Origin: Pieris napi | Lineage: Eukaryota; Arthropoda; Insecta; Lepidoptera; Pieridae | Length of the DNA: 64,000 nt | Assembly: GCF_905475465.1 (NCBI RefSeq) | Contig: NC_062259.1 | Coordinates: forward strand, 10,364,501 to 10,428,500 | Direction of reading: 5' to 3' | Part shown: in pieces, positions 63,401-64,000 of the stretch | Numbering within the stretch: position 1 is the stretch's first letter | Layout of the letters: every line of letters begins with the position of its first letter | The notes under the pieces: model-generated | Told to the model about the DNA's origin: nothing | The model's input: only the letters and a program-made list of their open reading frames with translations | Database searches by the model: none | Made by a program: the position numbers and the translations under genes

Positions 63401-64000
63401 TGCTTTTTTTCAATGAAAACCAGCAGTTCCTGCGAATACGTACTACGTACCACGTACGTAGATTTGCCGCCAATTCACAAAAACAAATGACAAATGAATG
63501 CAATATACCTACTACATTAGGTTACCAAAGAGTTCTAAAATTAAAATTCAAAAAAAGTTTTCATTAGCAATGTTTCTAACTGGCCAGTTTTTTACGTTTT
63601 CAGTGTTACCCACGTACTTCTTGCCAATTCGTACATAGGTACCTGCGTCTATTTTAAATTACAACGTCAATTAAGTCAACAATCTTTACATTAGGGTTTG
63701 GGTGATCCGCATATTGGATGGTGGCTTTTCTTACTATATTTTACTATATCGTGTCCATTGCCCATGACAGCACACAAAACACACGTTTAAAACCATAGAA
63801 ACACTAATTAATATATTTCAGGCTAATTGTGAGCTTGATACCTCAGCACCGTGGAAATTAATGGAGATTTGTTCGGGCTGGGGAGCTGACGTCACCGATG
63901 TGTGTAAACCAAAGACACCGGCGGGTGAGCATTTGCCCAAAACCCTCTCATTTACTGGCAACATTCGCTTGTCGTCAACTGTCACAGAACACAGCTGTGT
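60480..64000 (+). CDS. MFSD6-like major facilitator transporter, 5' part
   Basis: Six coding exons join in phase: 60480-60552, 60966-61104, 61933-62152, 62697-62871, 63043-63251 and 63822-63924, continuing past the window. The first ATG after the splice acceptor at 60452 is 60480; 60495 is an in-frame alternative. The protein begins MLSLNMKIDKKLLPIKGHF. It then has TM1 (FILYSAGTAPLIPYLSTY) and TM2 (VGLIYTILPIFSLLATPIFG) with the MFS loop motif GFLADRFR, and TM3 (SIFIFFQVVIIVSFASIYFI). A long Cys-rich extracellular loop follows, with many Asn-X-Ser/Thr sites, about 200 residues within the window. TM1-TM3 and this loop match insect MFSD6-like proteins of the MFS_1_like type. Substrate unknown. 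Remaining TM segments lie to the right. Confidence 0.9.
61225..61312 (+). repeat. Repeat family C, fragment in MFSD6-like intron 2
   Basis: ATAGGAGGCAAACGGGCAGG, AGGCTCATTTGA and CATTGCCAGAATGCTCACAT follow the start of family C. Confidence 0.7.

Overview
The window is AT-rich eukaryotic DNA with introns, short exons and very dense small transposons. Typical moth/butterfly repeats (two tRNA-derived SINE families, 5'-TC...CTAG-3' Helitrons, MITEs with TTA/TAA target duplications, mariner and jockey-like remnants), together with insect-type DENND1 and MFSD6-like genes, point to a lepidopteran chromosome. The order is inferred; no species is claimed. There are no bacterial genes, operons or CRISPR arrays.

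I rebuilt four spliced genes by matching exon phase, splice sites and conserved residues. (1) Minus strand, 12754 to 1: the first four coding exons of a multi-pass membrane protein with a Cys-rich start, running off the left edge. (2) Plus strand, 34495-38251: a two-exon, 94-residue secreted protein ending in a Lys-Lys / Gly-Arg-Arg flanked peptide, so it looks like an unrecognised amidated neuropeptide precursor. (3) Minus strand, 58397 to 44723: a complete 14-exon, 720-residue DENND1 (connecdenn) Rab GEF whose exon phases all close. (4) Plus strand, 60480 to the right edge: the first six coding exons of an MFSD6-like transporter. Genes 3 and 4 are divergent, with about 2.1 kb between their start codons, and that gap holds a 538-bp MITE.

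The rest is intronic or intergenic. 1-12.7 kb: introns of gene 1 with SINEs, a MITE nested in a SINE, a Helitron, a foldback element and a mariner relic. 12.8-17.7 kb: LINE fragments and AT-rich DNA. 17.7-21.3 kb: a 3.58-kb hAT-like non-autonomous element with an exact 8-bp target duplication, carrying a nested MITE and a nested Helitron. 21.3-34.4 kb: mostly featureless AT-rich DNA with scattered repeats. 38.3-43.3 kb: repeat cluster and an unrecognised broken coding remnant on the minus strand. 44.7-58.4 kb: DENND1, whose introns hold two MITEs, a second mariner relic and a Helitron.

The genes show no sign of a shared pathway. DENND1 would act in clathrin/endosome Rab35 trafficking, the MFSD6-like and four-TM proteins are membrane proteins, and the small secreted protein would enter the secretory route. 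The most interesting items are the candidate neuropeptide gene, the hAT-like element with its nested insertions, the foldback family whose partial copies explain one another, and the unexplained minus-strand remnant at 41.5-42.7 kb.
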